Notes under the pieces: model-generated
The model's database searches: none
What the model was told of the DNA's origin: nothing
What the model saw: the letters and a program-made list of their open reading frames with translations, nothing else
Shown here: positions 9,901 to 16,717 of the stretch, piece after piece
Position numbering within the stretch: the stretch's first letter is position 1
Layout of the letters: each line of letters starts with the position of its first letter
Position numbers and translations under genes: made by a program
Source of the DNA: Acidobacteriota bacterium
GTDB taxonomy: Bacteria > Acidobacteriota > JAAYUB01
Reading direction: 5' to 3'
Length of the DNA stretch: 47,362 nt
Assembly: GCA_018001935.1 (NCBI GenBank)
Contig: JAGNHB010000045.1
Location: 1 to 47,362, forward strand

Positions 9901-11559
9901 GATTTCACCTACGACGACGACAGCCGGTTGACCCAATGCCACCGGTCCAACGGCGTCTTCACACACTACGATTATGATGGTGCGGGCAACCTCGTCCGCA
10001 TCCAGGACGGGACGATCGCCGACCAGCGTTACACTCTCGATGCCGGGGGCAACCCCACGGCGACGTTCTGTGACGTGCCCCTGGAACCGGACCCCCCCTG
10101 CTCCCAATTCATCCTGGATCATGACAACGCGTCGCAGATCAACAACCCCGGTTTCGTCTACGATGCCCTCGGCCGCCAGACAGCCGCCCCGGGGCGAAGC
10201 TGCCAGTACAACGGGGCGTCGCAACTGACCCGGGTCACCGCGGACGCGATCACCGCGGACTTCACCTACAACGGCCTCCACGACCTGCGCACCCGCACCC
10301 GGATGGGGGAGCAAACCACGTATTTCCATCACTACGCCCTGGGACGGGCGCCCATCGTGGCGGAGAGAACCGCGGCCGGATACAAACGGCTGTACGTCTA
10401 CACTCCCGGCGGCGCCCTGCTCTATTCCATCGACCCGGAAACCAACGGCCTGCGTTTCTACCATTATGACCGCTATGGCTCCACCCTCTTCCTGACCGAC
10501 GGCGCCGGCGCCGTGACCGAGGCCTATGCCTACGACCCCTTCGGGAACCCCCTGGGCCACAGCGGGGAGGAGAGCGGCCAACCTTTCACCTACCTGGGCC
10601 AGTGGGGGGTGAGATGCGAACCGGTCGGGGGGCTGTACGAACTGGAAGGGGGGTACTACGACCCGCAAACAGCGAGTTTTCTCCAGCCGAAGCCCGGTGC
10701 CGGAAGCCTCGCCGACCCGGCGAGCCTGAACCCTTACCTCTTCGCCCATCAGAACCCCCTGGCGAAGGCGCCGGGGTCCAACCGCCGGATCATGGCGGGA
10801 CAGATCGTGATGGAGGGCGGCCGCCTGGGCGTAGTGGTCGAGGACACCGGCGAAGGGCTGATCTGTGAGGGGATCGGGGCCGGCCAGGTCGGGCAGGTGG
10901 TCTCGAATGGTCAAGGGAGCTTCGGCGTGGTGGTCGAGGACATCGGCGAAGGGCTGATCTGCGAGGGGATCGGAGCCGGCCAGGTCGGGCAGATCACGAC
11001 GGACGACCAGGGCCACTGCGGGAGAGTGGTCGAGGACATCGGCGAAGGCCTGATCGTCGAGGGCCTGGCCGCTAAAACGCCCTCCATGTCCAGGCGCCTG
11101 TCGGTCATCAAGGAGCTGCTGCCGCCGATCGGGATGGACCCAGGGTTTGTGCGGGCCCCGTCCCAGATTCCCTACTCCCCCTGGCGGCCGCCGGAGGAAC
11201 CCGCCCCGCCGGCGTCCGGGTCCGTCGCCCGGCGCCCCGCCCTAGATCCCGGGGGAAACGACGATGCCGCGAAACTGGAAGTCGCCGCCCGCTACGTCGG
11301 CGCCTCGAGCGCCGTGCGGCTGGCCACCTTCAAGCCGAGCGCCGCCACCATCGCCTACAGTTTTTACAAGTACGGCGGCAAGGGCGCCCTCACCCAACTG
11401 GCTGGAAAGAGCAACCTGGCGACCGCCGCGGTCCTCTCGTACATCGAGGTCGGCATCCAGGCGTACACCTACCTGACCGAGGGAAGCGGGGCCGCCGCCA
11501 AGGAAGCGGGGTTGATCTATTCGGCCGTGTCCTGGCTGGTCGGGGACTACTTCGACTAG
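6910..11559 (+). CDS. RHS repeat protein B (exported, 1549 aa)
   Basis: I chose ATG 6910, preceded by GAGGAGGG; the frame is open further upstream but only through the direct repeat. Residues about 12-29 form a signal peptide (YFLAAGLLALFCAPWWGRAS). A DUF6531-like domain follows, with DPVNAAWGEMVHGPVTD and LPLAFQRYYASG. Several dozen YD repeats then run to an RHS core with YHYDRYGSTLFLTDGAGAV. The usual NP-DPxGL end of the core is degenerate here (NPLAKAPGSN). Three tandem 32-aa units (VVEDxGEGLIxEG) follow, then a ~130-residue tail ending in EGSGAAAKEAG and AVSWLVGDYFD. The tail shares its last ~30 residues in outline with RHS protein A. No gene is visible in the 960 bp downstream, so no immunity partner is evident. 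The role (surface structure, effector or adhesin) is open. Confidence 0.93.
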   Translation: MRELSGRFDPRGYFLAAGLLALFCAPWWGRASEVDSPTHGLRVEFWAETRWVAPGARGFYAPQPLVKHLKVTNTKPGGSRDLMIQVMRASQTTERFLNVTPPQTYGSDTGTTIGWAFSLGQDQSWEATFEEKLLPTTTVGDQIFNIASVSGTGIDGVLHFTPVSFVPFNRTTAANPGARTTDDPVNAAWGEMVHGPVTDIALPGPLPLAFQRYYASGLSAEGAVQSALGANWMHNFDLSLTKHSSSYVTIVYLGGKLIPFVKAMGVPGWSLNFHQEPVRYQFTQGNGFAGDLWMMDPDRERVFRFDNETGLLQEVYDRHDNRLTITRGDENRVVQVSSWLSGFGTRRTLTFTYTGGKLTQVSDGTRATTFTYNADGHLHSAVNPLGQAVTYTYAANPGQSPLLSQLTQPLGNSPFAQTFTPIGQVAGQRDAYDHLTEFDYDTPLPHQTRVTRPDASTLVFTHQDQRLGTAVQDPGGNTFTAGFNSREQRVSHQDRLGDTTAVTLHEPSGKIASYTDAEGRTTTYHYTARQQAFVNPGDAADYAVFTFYDLDCITYPDGSQASFTHDTQGNATSYTNAAGHTWACTYNAWGQPLTLTNPTGGVYTYLYDSNGQLASSRDSETGVTTYGHDALGRLNLITRPGGSTVSFTHDPLDRPLTVTNELNRTTAFTYDANGNLTGVSNPLGQTTSFRYDLMDRLDRITDPLGPLCTLGYDALGRPAAITNSQGHTTTLTYGATDQVTGLTNPAGQTLSFGYDPEGVLTSAATPLGATATGQSNKLGCHTEWNDPAGNTVHYQYDLNDRLTVFTDRLGKTTTFAYGPAGWLESVNQTGLGQVDCLRNPLGQVTQVTDLQGQDWVYGYSSVGRPLSKTDPLGRQQTYAYDNRGRLSQISHPGGMGNTAYTYDVAGGITRVDYPGGPVSTYAYDEAGRLVGAGDLVFSYDAAGNVTQCQEGGASFQAAYQNGLLLSVTYPGGADVTYVYDSCSRLAQVMDSRTNSWIDFTYDDDSRLTQCHRSNGVFTHYDYDGAGNLVRIQDGTIADQRYTLDAGGNPTATFCDVPLEPDPPCSQFILDHDNASQINNPGFVYDALGRQTAAPGRSCQYNGASQLTRVTADAITADFTYNGLHDLRTRTRMGEQTTYFHHYALGRAPIVAERTAAGYKRLYVYTPGGALLYSIDPETNGLRFYHYDRYGSTLFLTDGAGAVTEAYAYDPFGNPLGHSGEESGQPFTYLGQWGVRCEPVGGLYELEGGYYDPQTASFLQPKPGAGSLADPASLNPYLFAHQNPLAKAPGSNRRIMAGQIVMEGGRLGVVVEDTGEGLICEGIGAGQVGQVVSNGQGSFGVVVEDIGEGLICEGIGAGQVGQITTDDQGHCGRVVEDIGEGLIVEGLAAKTPSMSRRLSVIKELLPPIGMDPGFVRAPSQIPYSPWRPPEEPAPPASGSVARRPALDPGGNDDAAKLEVAARYVGASSAVRLATFKPSAATIAYSFYKYGGKGALTQLAGKSNLATAAVLSYIEVGIQAYTYLTEGSGAAAKEAGLIYSAVSWLVGDYFD
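10828..11076 (+). repeat. Three tandem 96-bp units within RHS gene B
   Basis: Units begin at 10828, 10924 and 11020, an exact 96-bp period. Each encodes a 32-residue unit of the form GVVVEDxGEGLICEGIGAGQ; the third is partial. They lie between the RHS core and the C-terminal tail. Differences are mostly between the spacer parts of the units, so the copies are old enough to have diverged under coding constraint. Confidence 0.9.
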
Positions 11560-12523
11560 GAACCTGGAACAACCGTCATTTCCCGAGAATCGCATCGTTT
11601 GATCGTACCGCAGGTCACGGGTGCGGCCTGCGGTCCGTTGCACCCGTTCCCGGGTGGCCGGGAGGCTGTCTCTTCGCACAGGGTCGGACGGTGTCGGCGC
11701 CCGAACCGGGTTGGGGCTTCGAGGGCCCGGACCCTCCCCGAGGGGGAAGGGGCGTCCCGGCCGGGGGCCAGGCGCGGGCGCCGGCCGCGAACGTGCAAAG
11801 TGCCGTTCGTTTTTTCGAGATCAAAATCCGGACCGGCTGCCGCCACGGCGCCGGTCCGGGTCGGATGCCCCATCAGCGCCGCCCACCGGGTGGGTTGTGC
11901 CGGGGTCGCGCCGCTCCGGCGGCCTGCGCGGCGCGGGAAGAGAGCCGGTGGTCGGAGACCCGGCGCTCCGGGAGTGGAGCGCCCGTCCGGCGACCTTGCG
12001 TCCCCCGCGAGGGTGAGGCGGTCCCCCTCCGACGGCGCTCCGGCGGCCTGCGCGCCTTGCTCCTGGGGTTTGTCAAAAAGCGGCGCTCCGTCAGACCTTC
12101 GCGCCGCACTCCCCAGGTCACCCCCATCGGTGCTCCGGCGGCCTCCGCGACGCACTCCCCAGGATGCGCTTCCCCCGCCCCGCGCGCCCCTGCCCCAGGA
12201 TGCGGCTTTCCCGCCTCGCGCGCGGCGAAAAAAGGCCCCGCGTCTTGCGAACCTTCCCCGGGGAGGGGCGTAATAGCTCCCTTGACGCAAGTTCTTTGCC
12301 GGTTGTGGCGGGTTCGGGAAATGTCGGGAAACGGTGAAGGGAAAGATCGTTTCCCTTCTGCCGGAGACATCGCGGAGGGCGGGGGCGCTTTTCGAGGCCC
12401 TCGATGACGATGACGAGAATGAATCGCCGCCGCCCCGCGGTGCATCACAAGGTTGGCGTCAACGTTGTCGATGCCCGTTTTCGGCAAGTTCAACAAAATG
12501 ACTTTAAATCCATGGAGGTTACC
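11560..12523 (+). other. 964-bp non-coding interval holding the right-hand repeat block
   Basis: The interval begins with 11600-11641, which resembles 6089-6130 (34 of 42 positions), a decayed copy of the promoter region of the leftward RHS operon. The 373-bp direct repeat follows at 11816-12188. An inverted repeat, GGGAAACG (12326-12333) with CGTTTCCC (12348-12355), lies closer to the next gene. I find no gene with a credible start, ribosome site and composition here. Confidence 0.6.
11816..12188 (+). repeat. Right 373-bp direct repeat bracketing RHS gene B
   Basis: This is the second copy of 6359-6731, in direct orientation, with about four base differences. Together the copies enclose the promoter and entire coding region of RHS gene B. 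Recombination between them would delete or duplicate a 5.46-kb unit with exact ends. Confidence 0.92.
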
Positions 12524-13045
12524 ATGAAACGCATTCTGACCGTGAGCCTGTTCAGCCTGACCCTGGCGTTCGCCGGGATCGCGCTGGCCGAGAACCCCCC
12601 GTGTACCCAGAAGAAATCCGACACCGCGTGTGCCGCCAAGTGCGCCACCGCCGACAAGGGCGCCGCCTGCTGCACCAAGGACAAGTCCTGCGGCGCCAAG
12701 TGCACCGCGGCCGGCAAGGACGCCAAGAGCTGCTGCACCGCGGACAAGTCCTGCGGCGCCAAGTGCACCGCGGCCGGCAAGGACGCCAAGGGCTGCTGCA
12801 CCGCGGACAAGTCCTGCGGCGCCAAGTGCACCGCGGCCGGCAAGGACGCCAAGGGCTGCTGCACCGCGGACAAGTCCTGCGGAACCAAGTGCACCGCGGC
12901 CGCCGGGAAAGCCAAGGCCTGCTGCACCCCCGAAGGCAAGTGCACCGGCAAGTGTGCCGGGAGCGACGGCAAGTGCACGAACCTCAAGGACGGCAAGTGC
13001 GCCTGCCCGTGCTGCGCCCCCAAGACCGACGCCGGCCGGGTCTGA
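12524..13045 (+). CDS. Exported cysteine-rich tandem-repeat protein (173 aa)
   Basis: ATG 12524 follows GGAGG by seven bases; an in-frame ATG at 12512 overlaps that site and is less likely. Residues 1-22 are a classic signal peptide (MKRILTVSLFSLTLAFAGIA) with cleavage after ALA. The mature part has about 28 Cys, arranged in 21-residue units of the form CCTADKSCGAKCTAAGKDAK, five of them starting at 12668 with an exact 63-bp period. A Cys-rich end (CACPCC) closes it. The Cys spacing and Lys content recall metal-binding metallothionein-like or disulfide-rich proteins, but I recognise no family. Export points to an envelope role such as metal or redox buffering, which is inference. A terminator follows at 13107-13133, so it is a single-gene unit. 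Confidence 0.88.
   Translation: MKRILTVSLFSLTLAFAGIALAENPPCTQKKSDTACAAKCATADKGAACCTKDKSCGAKCTAAGKDAKSCCTADKSCGAKCTAAGKDAKGCCTADKSCGAKCTAAGKDAKGCCTADKSCGTKCTAAAGKAKACCTPEGKCTGKCAGSDGKCTNLKDGKCACPCCAPKTDAGRV
12668..12937 (+). repeat. 63-bp tandem repeat in the Cys-rich gene
   Basis: Unit starts (the CC codon pair) lie at 12668, 12731, 12794, 12857 and 12920. Units 2 to 4 are nearly identical at the DNA level, including synonymous positions, which indicates recent expansion by slippage or unequal exchange. The first and last units have diverged. Confidence 0.92.
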
Positions 13046-13106
13046 CCCCGACCCGGTGCACCCAAGGCCGACCGACCCCGCGTCGACCGGTCTTCCCCGA
13101 CCCTGA

Positions 13107-13133
13107 GGCGGCGCCCGGCGCCGCCTTTTTCTT
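13107..13133 (+). terminator. Rho-independent terminator after the Cys-rich gene
   Basis: GGCGGCGC (13107-13114) pairs with GCGCCGCC (13118-13125) around a three-base loop and is followed by TTTTTCTTT. It separates the Cys-rich gene from mobB. Confidence 0.88.
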
Positions 13134-13160
13134 TGATTCGGGCGAAGCTTGTGCTAGATT
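13133..13160 (+). promoter_or_regulatory. Putative promoter of the mobB-rlmI unit
   Basis: TTGATT (13133-13138), a 16-base spacer and TAGATT (13155-13160) sit just after the terminator and 35 bases before the mobB start. The match to consensus is moderate. Confidence 0.5.
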
Positions 13161-13194
13161 GCCTCGTCCGAGACCATCGACCGGGAGCAGGCCC

Positions 13195-13899
13195 ATGATT
13201 GCCATCGTTCACGTGCCGGGGCGGAGCGGGAGCGGGAAAACCACCCTGATCACCGCCCTGGTCTCCGAGTTCCACCGGCGGGGATACCGGGCGGGTGTCC
13301 TCAAGCACTGCGGACACGGCTTCGACGCCGGGCCGGCCGGGAAGGACGGAGACCTCTTCGCCGGGGCCGGTGCCCGGGCCGTCGCCCTGGCGGCGGAAGG
13401 GCGGGTGTCCCTCACCCTGGAGGGGCAGGACCCCCGCGACGTCGAGGGCCTGGTCCATTTTCGCCTGCCGGCGGACCTGGACCTGGTTTTTGTCGAGGGG
13501 TACAAGGACCTGACCCGCTTCCCGCGGCTCCTGACCGACCCCGCGACACCCGGCGTGCACCGGCTGGTGATGCCCGGGGACCCTCGTCCCGACGACCTGG
13601 CCGCGCCGGGGGACCCGGTCCGCCGCGAGGCTTGGGGGGCTTCGGCGGTGGCGGACCTCCTGGAGCGGGAGGTGGTCCGTCCCGCCCGCGCCCGAGCCGA
13701 CCTCGCCCTGCGGGTCAACGGGCGGGAGGTCCCCCTGAAGGGTTTTGTCCAGGACCTCCTGGCCAACGTGGTCCGGGGGTTGGTGAACTCCCTGAAGTTC
13801 TGCGACGCCCCTCGAACGGTGGAACTGGTGCTGTCGGAAGGGGAAACGCTTCCGCCCCGGGCCGGGGAGCCCGCCGGGGCAGGGGAGGGGAAGCCTTGA
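13195..13899 (+). CDS. mobB: Molybdopterin-guanine dinucleotide biosynthesis protein MobB (234 aa)
   Basis: MobB is a GTP-binding P-loop protein that assists MobA in attaching GMP to molybdopterin in molybdoenzyme cofactor assembly. The Walker A motif GRSGSGKT is at residues 9-16, followed by TLITALVSEFHRRGYRAGVL and the family motif VLKHCGHGFD. VFVEGYKD near residue 100 is the expected GYK segment. A C-terminal extension beyond ~165 (VNGREVPLKGFVQDLL, GLVNSLK) is of a type I associate with delta-proteobacterial MobB proteins. ATG 13195 has a modest GGGAG site. The stop overlaps the start of the next gene by four bases (TTGA), so the two are translationally coupled. No mobA or molybdoenzyme gene is in the window. 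Confidence 0.9.
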   Translation: MIAIVHVPGRSGSGKTTLITALVSEFHRRGYRAGVLKHCGHGFDAGPAGKDGDLFAGAGARAVALAAEGRVSLTLEGQDPRDVEGLVHFRLPADLDLVFVEGYKDLTRFPRLLTDPATPGVHRLVMPGDPRPDDLAAPGDPVRREAWGASAVADLLEREVVRPARARADLALRVNGREVPLKGFVQDLLANVVRGLVNSLKFCDAPRTVELVLSEGETLPPRAGEPAGAGEGKP

Positions 13900-15068
13900 A
13901 ACAGGCCGTGGTCGCCAACCGGGCGGTCCGCAAGGTCCGGAACCACTACCTCTGGGTTTTCGCCGACGAGCTGCACCGGCGCCCCGAGCGCGCCTACCCC
14001 GGCGAGATCGTCCGCGTCCTGGCGGAGGACGGCGACCCCCTGGGCGTGGCCTTCTACCATCCGTCCGCCCGGGTGGCCCTCCGCATGCTCAGCTCCGAAA
14101 CCCGTCTCCCGGACGGCGATTTCTGGCGGGGGCGCCTCCGGCAGGCCGTCGAACGCCGACGCCCGCTCCTCGAGGCCACGGATGCCCTCCGGCTGGTCTA
14201 CGCGGAAGGCGACCGCCTGCCGGGCCTGGTGGTGGACGCCTTCGCCGGCCACCTGGTGATCCAGGTCCGCAACGCCGGGGTGGAAGGGATCAAGCCCCTC
14301 GTCGTCTCCCTGCTGCGCGAGCTGCTCGACCCGCCGTCCATCCTGGAGCGGAGCGACGTGGCCGCCCGGGACGAGGAGGGGCTCCCCCGGTGCTCCGGGC
14401 CGCTGCACGGGACGGTCCCCGAGCGGGTGGAGGTGCGGGAGAACGGCCTGCGCTTCCGGGTCGACCTGCAGCGGGGGCAGAAAACGGGATACTACACCGA
14501 CCAGCGGGACGCCCGCCGGTACTTCGGCGGGTTGGTCCGGCCCGGCGACCGGGTCCTGGACGCCTTCTGCTACACGGGCGGGTTCGGCGTTCACGCCGCC
14601 GTCGCCGGCGGGCGGGTGGCCGCCGTGGACAAGGACCCGTCGGCCCTGGACCTGGCGAGGCAGAACGCCGCCCTCAACGGCTGCTCCGACGCCTTCGAGA
14701 CCGTGGAGGCGGACGTCTTCCCGTGGCTGGTGGAGCGGGCCGCCGCCGGGGACCGTTTCGACCTCGTCGGCCTGGACCCGCCGGCCCTCATCAAGCACAA
14801 GAACCAGCAGGGGAAGGGGCGCGGCCTCCTCATCGACCTGCTCCGCCCCTCCCTGGCGCTGCTCCGGCCCGGCGGGCGCCTCCACCTGTCCACCTGCGCC
14901 TACCACTTCCACGGGGGACTGATCCACGAGGCCCTCCGCATGGCGGCCGCCGACGCGGGGCGGCGGCTGCTGGTCACGGGGGAGACGCGCCAGTCGGCGG
15001 ACCACCCCTGGTGCCTGCAGATGCCGGAAACGCTCTATCTCCGGGGGATCACCGTCCAGGCGGACTGA
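13896..15068 (+). CDS. rlmI: Class I SAM-dependent rRNA methyltransferase, RlmI type (390 aa)
   Basis: This protein belongs to the RlmI/YccW group, which makes 5-methylcytosine in 23S rRNA. The N-terminal ~85 residues fit a PUA RNA-binding domain. GQKTGYYTDQRDAR at about residue 193 is the family signature. VLDAFCYTGGFGVHAA is the SAM-binding motif I, and LDPPAL near residue 294 is the catalytic DPP motif. LSTCAYH near the end supplies a conserved Cys. The start is TTG 13896 with GGAGGGG seven bases upstream, overlapping the mobB stop. Length agrees with the family (about 390-400 aa). The precise target base in this organism is inferred from E. coli RlmI. Confidence 0.93.
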   Translation: MKQAVVANRAVRKVRNHYLWVFADELHRRPERAYPGEIVRVLAEDGDPLGVAFYHPSARVALRMLSSETRLPDGDFWRGRLRQAVERRRPLLEATDALRLVYAEGDRLPGLVVDAFAGHLVIQVRNAGVEGIKPLVVSLLRELLDPPSILERSDVAARDEEGLPRCSGPLHGTVPERVEVRENGLRFRVDLQRGQKTGYYTDQRDARRYFGGLVRPGDRVLDAFCYTGGFGVHAAVAGGRVAAVDKDPSALDLARQNAALNGCSDAFETVEADVFPWLVERAAAGDRFDLVGLDPPALIKHKNQQGKGRGLLIDLLRPSLALLRPGGRLHLSTCAYHFHGGLIHEALRMAAADAGRRLLVTGETRQSADHPWCLQMPETLYLRGITVQAD

Positions 15069-15089
15069 GCCCCCGACCGAGGAGGAAGC

Positions 15090-15290
15090 ATGAACTGCCC
15101 CAACACCGCGACGAACGAGAAGCAGTGCAACTGCACCTACCCGGGGTGCCCCCGGCACGGCGTCTGTTGCGAGTGCCTGGCCTACCACCGGGCGATGAAC
15201 CAGCTCCCCGCCTGCTGCTTCACCCGGGAGGAGGAGAAGACCTGGGACCGCTCCGTCGCGTTTTTCGTCCGCAACCGCGCCCGGGCGTGA
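15090..15290 (+). CDS. DUF6485 family small Cys-rich protein (66 aa)
   Basis: The protein begins MNCPN and has nine Cys in the spacing seen in DUF6485 (CNCTYPGCPRHGVCCECL, then PACCF), followed by EEKTWDRSVAFF. Such small proteins are common in anaerobic bacteria and probably bind a metal or metal cluster; no biochemical role is established that I know of. GAGGAGG precedes ATG 15090, and the gene lies 21 bases after rlmI, so it probably belongs to the same transcript. Confidence 0.88.
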   Translation: MNCPNTATNEKQCNCTYPGCPRHGVCCECLAYHRAMNQLPACCFTREEEKTWDRSVAFFVRNRARA

Positions 15291-15626
15291 GCGGCAGCGG
15301 GGGATCAAACGCAGCCTTGGGGGGTGCGGGGAAGGCGGGATGTTCCCGGCCTGAACTCACGGGGCCGGAAGACCGCACCCGGAGATGCCGGCCCGCAACT
15401 CGACGCGAAGCGTTCGTCTTGCCCCTTTGGGTGTTTTTCTGCGCATTCCGCGGTTCCAATCCTTCCGTGGTTGATCCGTTTCCGTTTTATCCGTGTCCAA
15501 CCGTGGTCTGCTTCCGGTTTGTTCGGGTTGGGGTCTTCGGGTGAGCCTGCCCTATGGGGGGATGTTATTTCTGATTCGCGTTCATTCGCGTGATTCGCGG
15601 GTAAAATAGGACTTTTTGCGAGGCCA
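15291..15626 (+). other. Non-coding interval with widespread short repeats
   Basis: No credible gene is visible. The interval holds fragments of a dispersed phrase (GGTTGATCCGTTTCC, TTTTATCCGTGTCC near 15470-15510) that resembles the reverse complement of 6191-6230. It also holds a 35-bp element at 15567-15601 that is identical to 33202-33236. Confidence 0.6.
15567..15601 (+). repeat. 35-bp dispersed repeat (GATTCGCG / CATTCGCG type), copy 1
   Basis: The stretch is identical to 33202-33236 and consists of three near copies of an ATTCGCG motif in a row. It lies at the 3' side of the AtpZ-like gene. In the other copy it lies between the CphA-like operon and the beta-propeller gene terminator. 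Confidence 0.85.
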
Positions 15627-15845
15627 TCACTTTTGCTTTTTCCCGCCGCCGGAGATCATCCGGAGGAAGTTGTAAAAACCCGTGACGATCCCGAAGAGGA
15701 CGAAGCCGATCTCCCAGCGCGGGGAAACCCAGCCGTTGTGGTTGAGCCACTTGTAGATCAGCCAGGACACCAGGATGCACGACGGGATCATGGTGCCGGC
15801 CGTCATCAAGTCGAGGGTTTCCTTGGAGAACCGGTTCCGTTTCAT
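15627..15845 (-). CDS. AtpZ/AtpI-like small membrane protein (72 aa)
   Basis: The protein has two predicted membrane segments (about residues 13-31 and 42-62) and ends in a Lys-rich tail. GIVTGFYNFLRMI resembles the second helix of the AtpZ (ATPase_gene1) family, whose members are small F0F1-associated proteins; some aid Mg2+ or Ca2+ uptake or c-ring assembly. I chose ATG 15845, preceded by GGAGGGG seven bases upstream; an open frame continues 11 codons further without a site. Unlike typical atpZ it is not next to an ATP synthase operon within this window. Assignment rests on length, topology and this motif. Confidence 0.72.
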   Translation of the reverse strand: MKRNRFSKETLDLMTAGTMIPSCILVSWLIYKWLNHNGWVSPRWEIGFVLFGIVTGFYNFLRMISGGGKKQK

Positions 15846-15920
15846 GCTTTCGCCCCTCCGGGTCCCGGGCGGGGACATTGTACACCCGAAGCCCGCCGCC
15901 GTTCTTTTTTTTCGACGGGC

Positions 15921-15950
15921 TTGATGCGCCCGTCCGGCCTGTGGTAAAAG
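15921..15950 (+). promoter_or_regulatory. Putative promoter of the PASTA-rpe-bamD cluster
   Basis: TTGATG (15921-15926), an 18-base spacer and TAAAAG (15945-15950) lie 25 bases before the PASTA gene start. The match is moderate. Confidence 0.45.
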
Positions 15951-15974
15951 GGGGCGTTTCGAGAGAGGTCGAGG

Positions 15975-16709
15975 ATGTCCCGTTTCACGTCATTCCTGCT
16001 GAAGTTCACCAAGGTTTTCATCCTGATCACGCTGCCGTTCGTGCTCATGTTCGTCGGGGCCCTGGTGACCATGCTCATCGCCATCCGCGGGACGGACGTG
16101 ACGGTCCCGAGCGTCGTCGGGTCCGACAAGACCCGCGCGCTCCAGTCCCTGGAGAAGGCCAAGCTCCGGGGGGAGATCACCGAGAGCCGCTTCAGCCAGG
16201 ACGTCCCCCTGGGGCATGTGATGAGCCAGTCCCCCCCGGCGGGGTCCGCCGCCAAGGCCGACAGCCGGGTCCGGTTGACCCTCAGCGAAGGGCGGCGGCG
16301 GGTGGCGGTCCCCATGGTGACGGGGTTTTCCCTTTCCCAGGCCCAGGGCATGCTGCAGCAGGCCGGGCTCAAGGCCGGGTACGTGACCTGCATCCACCTG
16401 GCGGAAACCCCGCGGGAGGAAGTGCTGGACCAGAACCCCCCGCCCGGCAACCAGAGCCCCGATTCCCTGAGCGTCAACCTCCTGGTCAACATCCCCGAGG
16501 AAGTGCGGCCCACCTTCATCATGCCGGACCTCACCGGGCTCGACGCGGACACCGTGCGGTCCTTCCTGGAGCGGCAGCGCTTCTCCGTCAACCCCGTCGA
16601 GAGCGGGGCGTCGCTTTTCGCCGCCTCCTCGGGCCGGGTCGTCTCCCAGTCGCCGGCGCCGGGGGCCGCCCTCACCCGGAGCACGGTGATCACCCTTCGC
16701 GCCGAGTGA
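15975..16709 (+). CDS. Membrane-anchored protein with three PASTA domains (244 aa)
   Basis: Residues 12-37 form one membrane helix, and the rest should lie in the periplasm. Three PASTA domains follow (about 43-106, 108-178, 179-244), each ending with the typical SQSPPAGS, DQNPPPGN or SQSPAPGA motif. PASTA domains bind peptidoglycan or muropeptides and usually sit on Ser/Thr kinases (PknB, StkP) or penicillin-binding proteins. No kinase or transpeptidase domain is present here, so this is a stand-alone PASTA protein. GAGG precedes ATG 15975. The gene is 8 bp upstream of rpe and probably co-transcribed with it, an arrangement I know from other acidobacterial-type genomes only by impression. 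Confidence 0.9.
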   Translation: MSRFTSFLLKFTKVFILITLPFVLMFVGALVTMLIAIRGTDVTVPSVVGSDKTRALQSLEKAKLRGEITESRFSQDVPLGHVMSQSPPAGSAAKADSRVRLTLSEGRRRVAVPMVTGFSLSQAQGMLQQAGLKAGYVTCIHLAETPREEVLDQNPPPGNQSPDSLSVNLLVNIPEEVRPTFIMPDLTGLDADTVRSFLERQRFSVNPVESGASLFAASSGRVVSQSPAPGAALTRSTVITLRAE

Positions 16710-16717
16710 GGACACCG

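Noticed and set aside
11560..12523. A toxin immunity gene downstream of RHS B.
   Set aside because: The interval is occupied by intergenic repeat blocks; no frame has a credible start, and all long ones continue through the repeats.
12404..12523. N-terminal extension of the Cys-rich protein from an upstream ATG.
   Set aside because: The extension lacks a ribosome site, and the signal peptide begins properly at 12524 after GGAGG.
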